A stretch of 64,000 nt of DNA from an uncultured Mesonia sp. Its GTDB lineage: Bacteria; Bacteroidota; Bacteroidia; Flavobacteriales; Flavobacteriaceae. Below the pieces are notes generated by a model, which had not been told where the DNA came from, did no database searches, and was given only the letters and a program-made list of their open reading frames with translations. Position 1 is the first letter of the stretch, and every line of letters starts with the position of its first letter. Location of the stretch: positions 1 to 64,000 of the forward strand of contig CATQIB010000025.1 of the NCBI GenBank assembly GCA_958296185.1, read 5' to 3'. Below, piece by piece: positions 9,388 through 19,189 of this stretch. Position numbers and translations under genes: made by a program.

Positions 9388-10497
9388 TCAAAATTTTATA
9401 ATTTCACCTTGGGTGAAACTCGAATCGCTACCCAATGCAAAATGAAAATTAGAAGGAATTAGCCTAAAACCGTTTTGTTTGGCCTTTTGTTTTTGCATTA
9501 AATAAATTATCTCTTCATAAGCCATTGCTTTTGTTTCTACTATTATAAGGCTAGCAAAAAAATCTTTCTTTAAAATCAATTTTTTATCGGCTAGGTGCAG
9601 TGGTAAATCCACTTGTTTTGATATAGCACGATTGTGTTCTGGCTCGGTTTCTATGCAGATTACCTGTTTTAGATTTTGAGGTTTGTTTCTTTTTTGTGTT
9701 TTTAAAACATATAAACCCTCAATTAGTTTTAAGCCAAGTTTTATCAAGCCCAGTCCCTTTTTATTAAAGTGTTTTTGATAAAACAAATGCATCGCCCCAA
9801 AAAAACGCTCTCTATATTTTTTATTTTTTACTGTGCTTTCTCCTTTAAAATGAATGACGCGCTCGCTACCTAAATAATAATTTTGATAGCCCTTCTTTAA
9901 AAACTTATAGCTCAAATCAATATCTTCTCCATACATAAAATAATCTTCATCAAGTCCACCCACTTCCCAATACCGATCTTTTCGCATAAGCATAAAAGCT
10001 CCTACCAAAACTGGCACTTTTCCGTTCTTAGCAAAATGCAACGGATGGTAGTAATTTTTATCGTAACCCAGCATTTTTTCGAGCGCCACACGTGGTGTGG
10101 GTACTTGGCGTTTACTTTCTGGCAAGAAATCTCCCGTCCCGCTGATTAAGCGCACTCCTAAAGCGCCTAAATCTTCTTTCTTTTCGGCGTAAGCCAAAGC
10201 ATTTACAAAGCAATTTTCTCCCACCACCGTATCGGGATTCAGCAAGCAAATAAAGCTGCCCTTTGCTTGTTTAATTCCTAAATTATTGCCTTTACTAAAT
10301 CCTGAATTGTCGCTATTCTCAATACAAATTACACTTGGAAAATACCGCTTTACCCAAGCCACACTTTCATCTTGTGAATTATTGTCAACTACAATAATTT
10401 CTGCATCGAGGTTTTTTATGGCTCTTTCTACACTATCTAGGCATAGCATTAAATGGTAAGGCACCTTATAGTTTAAAATAACTACAGAAAGTTTCAT
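9388..10497 (-). CDS. Glycosyltransferase family 2, with C-terminal extension
   Basis: The protein has 369 residues. The GT-A fold is shown by LSVVILNYKVPYHLMLCLDS, DNNSQDESV, LLNPDTVV (DXD position) and GEDIDLSYKFLKKGY. It resembles rhamnosyltransferase-like GT2 enzymes of surface polysaccharide synthesis. About 90 residues follow the usual domain (from about 280). They are not transmembrane, and I do not recognise them. The gene follows recR by 6 bases, a pairing seen elsewhere in flavobacteria, but no other polysaccharide genes are near. Confidence 0.88.
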   Translation of the reverse strand: MKLSVVILNYKVPYHLMLCLDSVERAIKNLDAEIIVVDNNSQDESVAWVKRYFPSVICIENSDNSGFSKGNNLGIKQAKGSFICLLNPDTVVGENCFVNALAYAEKKEDLGALGVRLISGTGDFLPESKRQVPTPRVALEKMLGYDKNYYHPLHFAKNGKVPVLVGAFMLMRKDRYWEVGGLDEDYFMYGEDIDLSYKFLKKGYQNYYLGSERVIHFKGESTVKNKKYRERFFGAMHLFYQKHFNKKGLGLIKLGLKLIEGLYVLKTQKRNKPQNLKQVICIETEPEHNRAISKQVDLPLHLADKKLILKKDFFASLIIVETKAMAYEEIIYLMQKQKAKQNGFRLIPSNFHFALGSDSSFTQGEIIKF

Positions 10498-10503
10498 CTA
10501 CAC

Positions 10504-11121
10504 TTAGTTTTTAAGAGAGTTTTCAAAAGGGATGCGGTGTAAAATACTTCTTCCTAAGGTGATCTCATCCGCATATTCTAACTCGTCTCCAACGCCAATT
10601 CCTCTGGCGATTGTAGAGGTTTTTACCGATTCATTTTCGAGTTGTTTATAGATATAAAAATTGGTAGTATCACCCTCCATGGTGCTTGAAAGCGCAAAAA
10701 TAACTTCATTTATAGTACCGTTTTTCACCTTTTGAACTAAAGAAGATATGTTTAATTGGCCAGGGCCAACACCTTCAATGGGATTTATTTTTCCTCCTAA
10801 AACATGGTAAACACCTTGATACTGACTGGTATTTTCAATAGCCATCACATCGCGAACATCTTCTACAACACACACCGTCGATTTATCTCTTTTAGCATTG
10901 GCGCAAATCGAACAGATTTTTGTATCACTCACCATATGGCAATTTTCACAAAATACAATTCGTGTTTTTAAATCTAGTAAAGCTTTAGACAAATGCACGG
11001 TTTGTTCTTCGGGTTGTTTTAACAAGTGAAGTGCTAATCGTAACGCTGTACGTTTTCCTATCCCAGGTAACAAGGCTATTTCTTCAACAGCATTTTCTAG
11101 TAGTTTTGATGAAAAATCCAT
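10504..11121 (-). CDS. recR: RecR, recombination mediator
   Basis: RecR works with RecO and RecF to load RecA at single-strand gaps. The 205 residues show a helix-hairpin-helix N-terminus ([22 protein letters not shown]), a zinc finger with two CxxC pairs ([17 protein letters not shown]), and a Toprim domain ([14 protein letters not shown]). Length is normal. Confidence 0.96.
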   Translation of the reverse strand: MDFSSKLLENAVEEIALLPGIGKRTALRLALHLLKQPEEQTVHLSKALLDLKTRIVFCENCHMVSDTKICSICANAKRDKSTVCVVEDVRDVMAIENTSQYQGVYHVLGGKINPIEGVGPGQLNISSLVQKVKNGTINEVIFALSSTMEGDTTNFYIYKQLENESVKTSTIARGIGVGDELEYADEITLGRSILHRIPFENSLKN

Positions 11122-11208
11122 AGGTCAAAAATACAATTTATTTTTATTGTTAATTGGCAATAATCCGCTTAAAGCGAAGTAAAGTGAATATTTAATATAA
11201 ACAACAGC

Positions 11209-11237
11209 TTTGTAATTTGCAGAAAAAACTAAGTTTG
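11209..11237 (+). promoter_or_regulatory. Bacteroidota-type promoter of the symporter gene
   Basis: TTTG at 11209-11212 and TAAGTTTG at 11230-11237 are 17 bases apart, an excellent match to the phylum's -33/-7 consensus. The start codon follows 11 bases later. Confidence 0.75.
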
Positions 11238-11248
11238 TAAGAAAAAAC

Positions 11249-12706
11249 ATGCAGCCATCAACCATTTTGTTTTTAATTCTAGCCTATTTTGGGGTGCTTA
11301 TTTTAATTTCTTATTTCACCGGTAAAGACGATAGTAACGATACATTTTTTAAAGCTAAGGGTCAATCTCCTTGGTATGTTGTAGCCTTTGGTATGATTGG
11401 AGCTTCGCTTTCTGGAGTAACTTTTATATCGGTACCTGGGTGGGTTAAAGATGCCCAGTTTAGTTACTTACAGGTGGTAATGGGCTATTTATTTGGCTAT
11501 CTTGTAATTGTTTATATACTATTACCCATTTACTATCGACTAAATGTTACTTCTATTTACGAGTATTTGTCTCAACGATTTGGTGTGGTTAGTTATAAAA
11601 CGGGAGCATTCTTTTTCTTTATCTCTCGCGTATTAGGTGCCGCTTTTAGACTTTTTTTGGTAGCCACAGTCTTGCAGTATTTCATTTTCGAAAATTGGGG
11701 TGTTCCTTTTATATTCACTGTTTCTTTATCTATTGCGTTTATTTGGATTTATACCGCTCGAGGCGGAATTAAAACCATTGTTTATACCGATACGCTGCAA
11801 ACCTTATTTATGTTATTAGCCGTGGGTATTGCCATTTTTACAATTACCTATGAAATGAATTGGACTTTGACCGATTTGTTCTCTTCTACACAGCTAAAAA
11901 GCTATTCTAAAACTTTCTTTTTTGACAGTTGGCTAGAGCAAAATTATTTTTGGAAATCATTCTTAGGAGGTATGTTTATTACCATTTGCATGACGGGATT
12001 AGACCAAGATATGATGCAGAAAAACCTTACTTGCAAAAGCCTTAAAGACGCGCAGAAAAATATGTTGTCTTATAGTTTAGTTTTTGTCCCTATAAATATT
12101 TTATTCCTCTTACTAGGAGCGCTTTTATTTATTTATGCTGAACAAAATGGTATTGCGGTGCCTCTTCTAGATGGGAAAGAAAAAACAGATTTACTTTTCC
12201 CCGAAATTGCGCTCAACGGCGATTTGGGACTAGGTTTAGGAATTGTTTTTATACTGGGTTTAATTGCAGCAGCCTACTCGAGTGCAGATAGCGCACTAAC
12301 TTCATTAACTACAAGCTTTTGTGTAGATTTTCTCGATATAAAGAAAAAACAGGCCCTGCAGCAAAAAAAATTGAGAAAAAAAGTGCACTTACTCATCAGC
12401 GTACTGCTTATTTTGGTTATTGTAGCCTTTAAATATTTGCTAGATTCTAGCGTAATTGATCTTTTGCTTAAAGCGGCTTCCTATACCTATGGACCCTTAT
12501 TAGGGCTATTTACATTTGGTATTTTTACTAAGCACCAAGTGAAAGATAAGTGGGTGGCATTTGTGGCTGTACTTTCGGTTATTACAACCTATGCCATTGG
12601 CAGCATTCCTGCCGAACTTTTAGGTGGATATCATTTTAATTATGAATTGTTGATCGTAAATGGTTTGCTCACTTTTATTGGCTTAATATTGATTCGTCGC
12701 AAGTAA
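11249..12706 (+). CDS. Sodium:solute symporter (SSS family)
   Basis: This inner-membrane secondary transporter has 485 residues and about 13 hydrophobic segments. The typical SSS pattern is seen: [32 protein letters not shown] near the N-terminus, and the segment [20 protein letters not shown], which contributes the Na2 sodium site. The substrate is not clear from sequence. It is a single-gene unit with its own promoter. Its last 24 bases overlap the convergent CoA-binding protein gene. Confidence 0.92.
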   Translation: MQPSTILFLILAYFGVLILISYFTGKDDSNDTFFKAKGQSPWYVVAFGMIGASLSGVTFISVPGWVKDAQFSYLQVVMGYLFGYLVIVYILLPIYYRLNVTSIYEYLSQRFGVVSYKTGAFFFFISRVLGAAFRLFLVATVLQYFIFENWGVPFIFTVSLSIAFIWIYTARGGIKTIVYTDTLQTLFMLLAVGIAIFTITYEMNWTLTDLFSSTQLKSYSKTFFFDSWLEQNYFWKSFLGGMFITICMTGLDQDMMQKNLTCKSLKDAQKNMLSYSLVFVPINILFLLLGALLFIYAEQNGIAVPLLDGKEKTDLLFPEIALNGDLGLGLGIVFILGLIAAAYSSADSALTSLTTSFCVDFLDIKKKQALQQKKLRKKVHLLISVLLILVIVAFKYLLDSSVIDLLLKAASYTYGPLLGLFTFGIFTKHQVKDKWVAFVAVLSVITTYAIGSIPAELLGGYHFNYELLIVNGLLTFIGLILIRRK

Positions 12707-13051
12707 AACCAAAGTACAAGCTACCTCTACTTCGATATTCTTATCCCGCAATAATCGATAAAAATCTGGATTTTCTGTCCCTGGATTAAACAAAACACGT
12801 TTTGGATTTAAATCTAGAATATAGTCATAATAGGCGGGTTGACGTTTTGGGTTGATATATAAAGTAACTGTATTTATACCTTCAAAATTTTGTGGCTCCG
12901 TTTCAATCCGTACATCGGCAACATTACCGGCACGCAAACCAATTGCGCAGGTGGGAACTTGCGCTTTTCTTAAAGATATTATTGCTTTGTTTGAATACCT
13001 AGTTTCTTTTAATGAAGCTCCTAGTACTAAAGTTTTTTTTTGATTTTTCAT
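12683..13051 (-). CDS. CoA-binding (YccU-like) domain protein
   Basis: The 122 residues form one Rossmann-type CoA-binding domain. A nucleotide-binding loop near the N-terminus ([17 protein letters not shown]) is followed by segments of the YccU family ([25 protein letters not shown]). The specific role is unknown. Its 3' end overlaps the convergent symporter gene by 24 bases. Confidence 0.87.
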   Translation of the reverse strand: MKNQKKTLVLGASLKETRYSNKAIISLRKAQVPTCAIGLRAGNVADVRIETEPQNFEGINTVTLYINPKRQPAYYDYILDLNPKRVLFNPGTENPDFYRLLRDKNIEVEVACTLVLLATNQY

Positions 13052-13399
13052 GATTTAATTTTTTTTTAAAATTCAAGTCATTGACTTGGTTTATCTAAAA
13101 CACTAGTTACGAATTGAATTAAATTGAAGATATAAAAAGAAGCGACTCAAATTTATTTTTTAAAAATTTTGTAACATCTTTATTTAAACAAAGTCCTTAA
13201 GATAGTATGCTAGAATAAATAACCTGATTAATTTAAAAGGGGAACAGCTTTATTCTTTCACATAACATTAAGAGCTCATTATCAAAATGTTAAACTATAC
13301 TAAAGCATGCAACTTTTTAAAATTCTATTCGTCTTATAGATAGAAGTTTGTTGGTAATTTATTTGAATTAGCCTTTAAAAAATGACCACAGTATAAAAA
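13052..13399. other. Intergenic stretch with nothing recognised
   Basis: About 350 AT-rich bases separate two minus-strand genes. I find no reading frame longer than about 18 codons, no RNA-gene signature and no clear TAnnTTTG box in the orientation of the CoA-binding gene. It ends in the fabH terminator. Confidence 0.5.
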
Positions 13400-13426
13400 C
13401 GCCACGAAAATCATCGTGGCGTTCCT
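13400..13426 (-). terminator. Terminator after fabH
   Basis: The arms ACGCCACGA and TCGTGGCGT enclose a short loop, with A and T runs on either side. It can work in both directions and lies just past the fabH stop. Confidence 0.75.
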
Positions 13427-13450
13427 TTTTTTTTACTGAAATAAATTTTA

Positions 13451-14470
13451 TTACCAATTTATAATGGCACTTCCCCAAGTAAATCCGCTACCAAAAGCAG
13501 CTAAAACAACCTTGTCGCCAGATTTGATTTTTCCTTCTTCCCAAGCCTCAGTTAATGCAATAGGTATAGATGCGGCTGTGGTATTCCCATATCGTTCAAT
13601 ATTATTGTATACTTGATCATCACTTAACTGGAACTTTTTTTGAATAAATTGAGAAATTCTCAAATTAGCTTGATGCGGAACTAACATGTCTATATCGCTA
13701 ATCTCTAAACCATTATGTTGGAGCCCTTCTTTTATAACCTCTGAGAAGCGCTGTACGGCATTTTTAAAAACGAATTGTCCGTTCATATATGGATAGTAGG
13801 GAATATCTTCTGTTTTTCCTGACTTTTGCTCCTCAATTATCTCGGGTACCCAATGCATCGTACTCGGCCCTTTTAAAGCCAATTCTAGCGCGTGTTCTCC
13901 TTGAGCATGTAAGTGTGTAGACAGAATCCCCTCACCTATATGATTGCTTCGTGTTAACACGGCTGCACCCGCACCATCCCCAAAAATTACTGAAACCCCA
14001 CGGCCACGTGTACTCATATCTAAACCTCCGCTATGATTTTCACTTCCAATAAGCAGCACATTTTTATACATTCCAGTTTTAATGAATTGATCGGCTACTG
14101 AAAGACCATAAATAAATCCGCTACATTGATTTCGCACATCTAAAGCGGGGCAGGTATGAATGCCCAATAAATCTTGCACTTGGACTCCACAACCAGGAAA
14201 ATAGTAATCTGGACTCAAAGTTGCAAAAACAATTAAATCGATGTCATCTTTACTAACATTAGCTCTTTCTAAAGCTATTTTAGCTGCTTTGACCCCCATG
14301 ATTGCAGTAGAATTACCATCATCTTTTTTAATATGTCTACGTTCTTTTATTCCTGTTCGTTCTTGAATCCAAGCATCATTGGTATCCATCAATTTAGAAA
14401 GATCGTCGTTAGTAACTACATTTTCGGGGACATATTTCCCTAGTCCAGCAATTTTAGTTTGATATAGCAT
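13451..14470 (-). CDS. fabH: Beta-ketoacyl-ACP synthase III
   Basis: KAS III condenses an acyl-CoA starter with malonyl-ACP to begin fatty-acid synthesis. The 339-residue protein has the full catalytic triad: C116 (RNQCSGFIYG), H266 (PHQANLRI) and N296 (YGNTTAASIPI). It stands alone rather than beside plsX and rpmF, where flavobacteria usually keep a fabH. It may therefore be a second copy with another starter preference, for example branched or hydroxylated chains. That point is inference. Confidence 0.93.
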   Translation of the reverse strand: MLYQTKIAGLGKYVPENVVTNDDLSKLMDTNDAWIQERTGIKERRHIKKDDGNSTAIMGVKAAKIALERANVSKDDIDLIVFATLSPDYYFPGCGVQVQDLLGIHTCPALDVRNQCSGFIYGLSVADQFIKTGMYKNVLLIGSENHSGGLDMSTRGRGVSVIFGDGAGAAVLTRSNHIGEGILSTHLHAQGEHALELALKGPSTMHWVPEIIEEQKSGKTEDIPYYPYMNGQFVFKNAVQRFSEVIKEGLQHNGLEISDIDMLVPHQANLRISQFIQKKFQLSDDQVYNNIERYGNTTAASIPIALTEAWEEGKIKSGDKVVLAAFGSGFTWGSAIINW

Positions 14471-14618
14471 GTTAGGCTTTTTGATTTTTCAGATGGCAAT
14501 ATACATATTATGGGCATTGAACAAAAAAAACTTAAAAGTTTATACATTTAACACTAAAAAAAGACTTTCAACCCCCGTTATAAATCTTTTATAAATTAAA
14601 AAGAATCATAAATTATAA

Positions 14619-14795
14619 CTAAGATTTTCTCATATATTTAAAAAAAAGTGCGATAGCAATAATCCAGCAAACGCTCATTAATCCGTAAAAAACATAGCGT
14701 AAAAAATTTCCAGGTTCAAAAAATGCCCCTATGAAAGCGGTGAAAAATGCACCGACTATAAAATAGATAGGTAAGAATTTGTTGCTTTGCATCAT
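14619..14795 (-). CDS. Small two-helix membrane protein (58 residues)
   Basis: This short frame starts MMQSNKFLPIYFIVGAFFTA and ends KYMRKS. It has two hydrophobic segments (about 8-25 and 34-53) joined by EPGNFLRY, with a positive C-terminus suggesting an inside location. The second ATG would give 57 residues. It sits in a 520-base gap between fabH and the ABC1 kinase gene, with TAACTTTA, a near match to the -7 box, upstream. I know no family name for it. The amphipathic ends and clean hydrophobic blocks make it look real. Confidence 0.6.
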   Translation of the reverse strand: MMQSNKFLPIYFIVGAFFTAFIGAFFEPGNFLRYVFYGLMSVCWIIAIALFFKYMRKS

Positions 14796-14928
14796 TTAAC
14801 TTGATTTTCTGGAATATCTTTTTGTCTTTATTATTAAAGTTAAGAAAATAAAAGCAATTTAGCTAGTTAAATCTAGGTCTATTTTATTGAAGTTAACAGT
14901 TGCAAATTTTAATTTAAGAATAAAAAAA

Positions 14929-14957
14929 GGCTACTAAACGCGCTAAATTTAGTAGCC
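14929..14957 (-). terminator. Terminator after the ABC1 kinase gene
   Basis: The arms GGCTACTAAA and TTTAGTAGCC enclose a nine-base loop. On the minus strand a T run follows. Confidence 0.75.
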
Positions 14958-14990
14958 CAAACACATAACAATTAACCAAAAATTATGCAA

Positions 14991-16295
14991 TTACAACTTT
15001 TTAAAATTATTGATTTTTACCTCAGCCTTTAAGTCGTGAAGTAAATTATATAAACCAAAGAAAGTTCTATTAATATATAAAAAGTGCTTACTTCCCCGGT
15101 TTCCATTCATTTTTCTTAATTCAGTGTCTTTACTATATTTTTCACTAAGATCGGTTATTTTACTCCAAAATGTTTCATCGCTAAAATCAAAGGACTCATT
15201 GTGAAAAGGCGATGTAAACAAACTCAGCATTTCATAAAATAAATTTGAAAAGAAATCAATTTCACGCTGGGTATCGGTTTCCACAATAATTTCTAATTCT
15301 TTTAGCTTTTGCAGGAAAAATTCTTTGTTATTGATATTTTCAGGAACTGCCAATTCAAAATAAGGCTTATAGAACTCCTCTGGCACTTGTTTAATGCATC
15401 CAAAATCAATAGCAATTAACTTATTTTTGGGCGTTATTAAAAAGTTACCCGGGTGCGGATCTGCATGAACCGCTTTTAGTTCGTGCATTTGATACATATA
15501 AAAATCCCATAGTGCTTGACCAATTTGGTCGCCTTGCTCTTTTGAGAAATCTGTTTTGGTAAACTCACTTAGGTGCAAGCCTTCCATCCAATCCATAGTA
15601 ATAATTTTTTCACTTGATAAATCAGGATAGTATTTTGGGAACCCTAAATTCGGAATGTGCTTACAGGCTTCAGAAATTTCTATACTTTGTTTCACTTCAA
15701 GCAAATAATCTGTTTCTTCAATTAATTTACCTTCAACTTCTTTAAAATATTTATCTGAATCTTTTCCTTGTAGATTAAACATTTTCATCGCAACAGGTTT
15801 AACCATTGCTAAATCTGAACTAATACTATTGGCGACTCCCGGATATTGAATTTTCACAGCAAGTTTTTTCCCATCTTTTTGTGCCCGGTGAACCTGACCT
15901 ATACTCGCAGCATTTACAGAGTTTAAATTAAATTCATCGTAGATGTTTTCTGGGTAGTCGCCAAGGTATTTATGAAAAGTTTTTCGAACTAAAGGGGCAG
16001 ATAACGGAGGTACACTAAATTGCGCCAACGAAAACTTCTCTACATAAGCATTAGGAAGCAGGCTTTTCTCCATAGATAACATTTGTGCCACTTTGAGAGC
16101 ACTACCTTTTAGGTTTTTTAAACCATCATAAATATCAGCAGCGTTATCTTCATCGAGCTCATCGCGAGAAAGATCTGGATTAAAAGCTTTTTTACCATAA
16201 TGCTTTAAGTAATTTCCTCCAATCTTGATACCGGTTTTAACCAGTTCTGTAGTTCTACCTATTTTCCCTGTAGGGATTTTATCTATTGTTTTCAT
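14991..16295 (-). CDS. ABC1/UbiB (AarF) family atypical kinase
   Basis: The protein has 434 residues. UbiB-family proteins are protein-kinase-like ATPases linked to quinone and lipid metabolism. Visible motifs are KGSALKVAQMLSME (a variant of the inhibitory KxGQ motif, with Ala for Gly), ASIGQVHRA (Ala-rich loop), LAVKIQYPGV (ATP-binding Lys), HADPHPGN (catalytic loop) and AIDFGCIK (metal-binding DFG). No C-terminal membrane helices are seen. It starts 3 bases after the TetR gene stop. The two form an operon, so this regulator probably controls it. Confidence 0.9.
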   Translation of the reverse strand: MKTIDKIPTGKIGRTTELVKTGIKIGGNYLKHYGKKAFNPDLSRDELDEDNAADIYDGLKNLKGSALKVAQMLSMEKSLLPNAYVEKFSLAQFSVPPLSAPLVRKTFHKYLGDYPENIYDEFNLNSVNAASIGQVHRAQKDGKKLAVKIQYPGVANSISSDLAMVKPVAMKMFNLQGKDSDKYFKEVEGKLIEETDYLLEVKQSIEISEACKHIPNLGFPKYYPDLSSEKIITMDWMEGLHLSEFTKTDFSKEQGDQIGQALWDFYMYQMHELKAVHADPHPGNFLITPKNKLIAIDFGCIKQVPEEFYKPYFELAVPENINNKEFFLQKLKELEIIVETDTQREIDFFSNLFYEMLSLFTSPFHNESFDFSDETFWSKITDLSEKYSKDTELRKMNGNRGSKHFLYINRTFFGLYNLLHDLKAEVKINNFKKL

Positions 16296-16298
16296 AGG

Positions 16299-16991
16299 CT
16301 ATGCCTTTGTGGATTGGTAAATAAATTTTCCAAAATCAATTACCCGCTCCAGTGGTGTATTATTAAATACATCAAATATCGTATTCACCGATTTTTCAAT
16401 AGCTACATCTGTTTGTTCAAATTGTGGCGAATTGTCGTCAAGCCAAAATTTCATTAGAAATACTGTTTGCAACCAAGCCCCCTCTGAAAAAATTGTTTTA
16501 TTATGCCTAAGCAATTTAACTTTTTGTTCTTGGTTCTTATCCTCAATAAGTTCACCAGCAAAATGCTTAATATGCTTACGCAATCCAGAAAGTTGTTCGA
16601 GATTTTTAAGAGCTGAATCGTGTTCTCTTAAACTATAAGTCACATAACTTCTATTAGCTGTCAAGAGTTCAAAAAAAGTAAAAAAGAAAGTTAGCATTTT
16701 TTCCCTATTCGAAAAATTACTGGTTTCTTCGGCTTGATTCATCAAATCTATACTCATTTGATAAAACTCTTCCCAAATACTACGTTGTAAGGCATCTAAG
16801 CTACCAAAGAATTGATAAAAGCTTGCTTCTTCTTCACCTAAGTTTTTAGCAAATTTGTATACGCTTTTGGGTCGTTTTTCTTCCTCCAAAACATACGTCA
16901 TGTAAGCTGAAATCCAATCTTTCTTTTGCAACTTTTTTACTTTGGGCTTTGCTGTATTCCTTTTTGTATTTGTATTTTTTTTGGCTGCCAT
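16299..16991 (-). CDS. TetR-family transcriptional regulator
   Basis: The protein has 230 residues. A very basic N-terminal tail (KKNTNTKRNTAKPKVKKL) precedes the helix-turn-helix (WISAYMTYVLEEEKRPKSVYKFAKNLGEEEASFYQFFGS), where the usual first-helix and recognition-helix spacing is kept. The rest is the helical ligand/dimer domain. It is translationally adjacent to the ABC1 kinase gene. Autoregulation is likely, but no operator palindrome is obvious. Confidence 0.85.
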   Translation of the reverse strand: MAAKKNTNTKRNTAKPKVKKLQKKDWISAYMTYVLEEEKRPKSVYKFAKNLGEEEASFYQFFGSLDALQRSIWEEFYQMSIDLMNQAEETSNFSNREKMLTFFFTFFELLTANRSYVTYSLREHDSALKNLEQLSGLRKHIKHFAGELIEDKNQEQKVKLLRHNKTIFSEGAWLQTVFLMKFWLDDNSPQFEQTDVAIEKSVNTIFDVFNNTPLERVIDFGKFIYQSTKA

Positions 16992-17098
16992 AACTTATAT
17001 TTTTATCAAAGATACAACTTTGTTTAATCTTTTAATGAATTAATTAAACAAAAAATTTGTTAATATTTTTACCTTAACGTTCAAATAATATGCCAGTT

Positions 17099-17130
17099 TG
17101 TCAGACATCTAGAATTGGTATTTTTTTTGA
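17099..17130 (+). promoter_or_regulatory. Candidate sigma-54-like / heat-shock promoter region of htpG
   Basis: There is no TAnnTTTG box. Instead TTGG (17115-17118) is followed after ten bases by GA (17129-17130), close to the GG-N10-GC spacing of sigma-54 promoters. The small palindrome TGTCAGACA (17099-17107) lies just upstream and could be a regulator site. The match at -12 is imperfect. Confidence 0.35.
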
Positions 17131-17164
17131 CTTATTCGAGAAAATGATTTTAAAATTTTAAAAA

Positions 17165-19048
17165 ATGGCAACAGGAAAAATAAATGTATCGGTAGAGAAT
17201 ATCTTTCCGCTTATCAAGAAATTTTTATACAGCGACCACGAAATATTCTTACGTGAGTTAATTTCAAATGCAACAGATGCAACCTTAAAACTAAAGCACC
17301 TTACGCGCATTGGCGAGACCGATGTGACTTATGGTAAACCCGTGATTGAGGTGAAAATTAACAAAGAAAACAATACCTTGCATATTATTGACGAAGGTGT
17401 GGGAATGACTAAAGATGAAGTAGAAAAATACATCAATCAAGTAGCTTTCTCTGGTGCTGAAGAATTTTTAGAAAAATATAAAGATTCGGCAAAAGATAGC
17501 GGTATTATTGGTCATTTTGGTCTGGGGTTCTATTCTGCCTTCATGGTGGCCGATAAAGTAGAAATTATCACCAAATCATACAAAGATGAGCCCGCAGCAC
17601 ATTGGACTTGTGAAGGAACCACCGAGTTTACTTTAGAAGAAACCACAAAAGAAAATAGAGGTACAGAAATCATCTTACACCTTAACGAAGAAGAAAAAGA
17701 ATTTTTAGAAGAGCAACGCATAGAAAACCTATTGACAAAATACAATAAGTTTATGCCTGTACCCATTAAGTTTGGTACAAAAGAGAAAACCTTACCTAAG
17801 GCAGAAGATGCACCAGAAGATGAAGAAGCAAAAACAGTTTCTGTTGACAACATAATCAATAATCCAGATCCCGCTTGGACCAAGCAACCCACAGATCTTG
17901 AAGAAGAAGACTATAAAAGCTTTTACCGGGAACTCTACCCAATGCAGTTTGAAGAACCACTATTCCACATTCATTTAAATGTAGACTATCCTTTTAACTT
18001 AACCGGTATTTTATACTTCCCTAAGCTCTCTAACGACTTGAGTATGCAAAGGGATAAAATACAGCTTTATCAAAATCAAGTTTTCGTTACAGACAATGTA
18101 GAAGGAATTGTACCCGAGTTTCTTACCATGCTTAAGGGAGTAATTGACTCACCAGACATACCGTTAAACGTTTCGCGTTCTTACTTACAAGCCGATGGAG
18201 CAGTTAAAAAGATTTCAAGTTACATTACTAGAAAAGTAGCCGATAAATTAAAATCTCTCTTTAACCAAAATCGAGAAGATTTTGAGAAAAAATGGAACGA
18301 TATAAAGGTGGTAATCGAGTATGGTATGCTTTCTGAAGATAAATTCTTTGAGAAAGCAGACAAATTTGCATTATACCCCAGTGTAGATGAAAAGTACTAC
18401 ACGTATGATGAATTGATAGAAAAAATCAAAGCCAATCAAACCGATAAAGACGGTAAAACCGTTGTGCTTTATGCCTCAAACAAAGATGAGCAACACAGCT
18501 ATATTCAAGCAGCAAAAGAGAAAAACTACGAGGTGTTATTGTTAGACTCTCCTATTGTAGCGCATTTAATTCAAAAATTAGAAAGCAGTAAAGAAAACAT
18601 CTCTTTCGTAAGGGTAGATAGCGATCACGTTGATAACTTGATTAAAAAAGAAGAGAACCAAGTTTCTAAATTATCAGACGAGGAAAAAGAAAAGCTTAAA
18701 GCGGATTTTGAAGCTATTGTTCCAAAAGAAAAGTACACTGTACAATTAGAACCTATGGATAGCAATGCGGCACCTCTAATGATCACCCAACCCGAATTTA
18801 TGCGTAGGATGAAAGAAATGCAACAAACCGGTGGTGGGGGTATGTTTGGCATGGGCAATATGCCAGATATGTACAACTTGGTGGTAAATGTAAATCACCC
18901 GCTTATGAGCGATCTAATAAACCAAGAAAAAGAAGTGCAAGAAAAAACCATTAAGCAAGCTTTAGATTTGGCTAAACTCTCTCAGAACCTATTAAAAGGA
19001 GAAGAGCTAACCAATTTTGTAAAACGTAGTTTTGAATTGATGAAATAA
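17165..19048 (+). CDS. htpG: HtpG, Hsp90-family molecular chaperone
   Basis: This 627-residue cytoplasmic ATP-dependent chaperone has all three domains. The GHKL ATPase starts KFLYSDHEIFLRELISNATDA, with DEGVGM and GHFGLGFYSAFM nucleotide-binding motifs. The middle domain contains LNVSRSYLQ, with the catalytic Arg. The C-terminal dimerisation domain contains a Gly/Met-rich loop (QQTGGGGMFGMGNMPDM). An acidic segment (EDAPEDEEAK) links the first two domains. It is a single-gene unit with a stress-type upstream region. Confidence 0.97.
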   Translation: MATGKINVSVENIFPLIKKFLYSDHEIFLRELISNATDATLKLKHLTRIGETDVTYGKPVIEVKINKENNTLHIIDEGVGMTKDEVEKYINQVAFSGAEEFLEKYKDSAKDSGIIGHFGLGFYSAFMVADKVEIITKSYKDEPAAHWTCEGTTEFTLEETTKENRGTEIILHLNEEEKEFLEEQRIENLLTKYNKFMPVPIKFGTKEKTLPKAEDAPEDEEAKTVSVDNIINNPDPAWTKQPTDLEEEDYKSFYRELYPMQFEEPLFHIHLNVDYPFNLTGILYFPKLSNDLSMQRDKIQLYQNQVFVTDNVEGIVPEFLTMLKGVIDSPDIPLNVSRSYLQADGAVKKISSYITRKVADKLKSLFNQNREDFEKKWNDIKVVIEYGMLSEDKFFEKADKFALYPSVDEKYYTYDELIEKIKANQTDKDGKTVVLYASNKDEQHSYIQAAKEKNYEVLLLDSPIVAHLIQKLESSKENISFVRVDSDHVDNLIKKEENQVSKLSDEEKEKLKADFEAIVPKEKYTVQLEPMDSNAAPLMITQPEFMRRMKEMQQTGGGGMFGMGNMPDMYNLVVNVNHPLMSDLINQEKEVQEKTIKQALDLAKLSQNLLKGEELTNFVKRSFELMK

Positions 19049-19142
19049 TAATTTCAACGTCACTTTATAAACCTGGTAATTTTCTTGTCCATGACATTAG
19101 AAGATTACTGGGTTTTTTATTAAATAATAGGTAACATAGAAC

Positions 19143-19172
19143 TTGCAAAAATTAGCTAAGCGTTTATCTTTG
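19143..19172 (+). promoter_or_regulatory. Promoter of the thrS-infC-rpmI-rplT operon
   Basis: TTG (19143-19145) and TATCTTTG (19165-19172) are separated by 19 bases, a strong match to the Bacteroidota consensus. The thrS ATG lies 17 bases downstream. Confidence 0.75.
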
Positions 19173-19189
19173 TAACATAATATAAAACT

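Noticed and set aside
17530-17892. Long antisense frames inside htpG and several other genes
   Set aside because: They lie wholly within strongly supported genes on the other strand and encode no recognisable domain.
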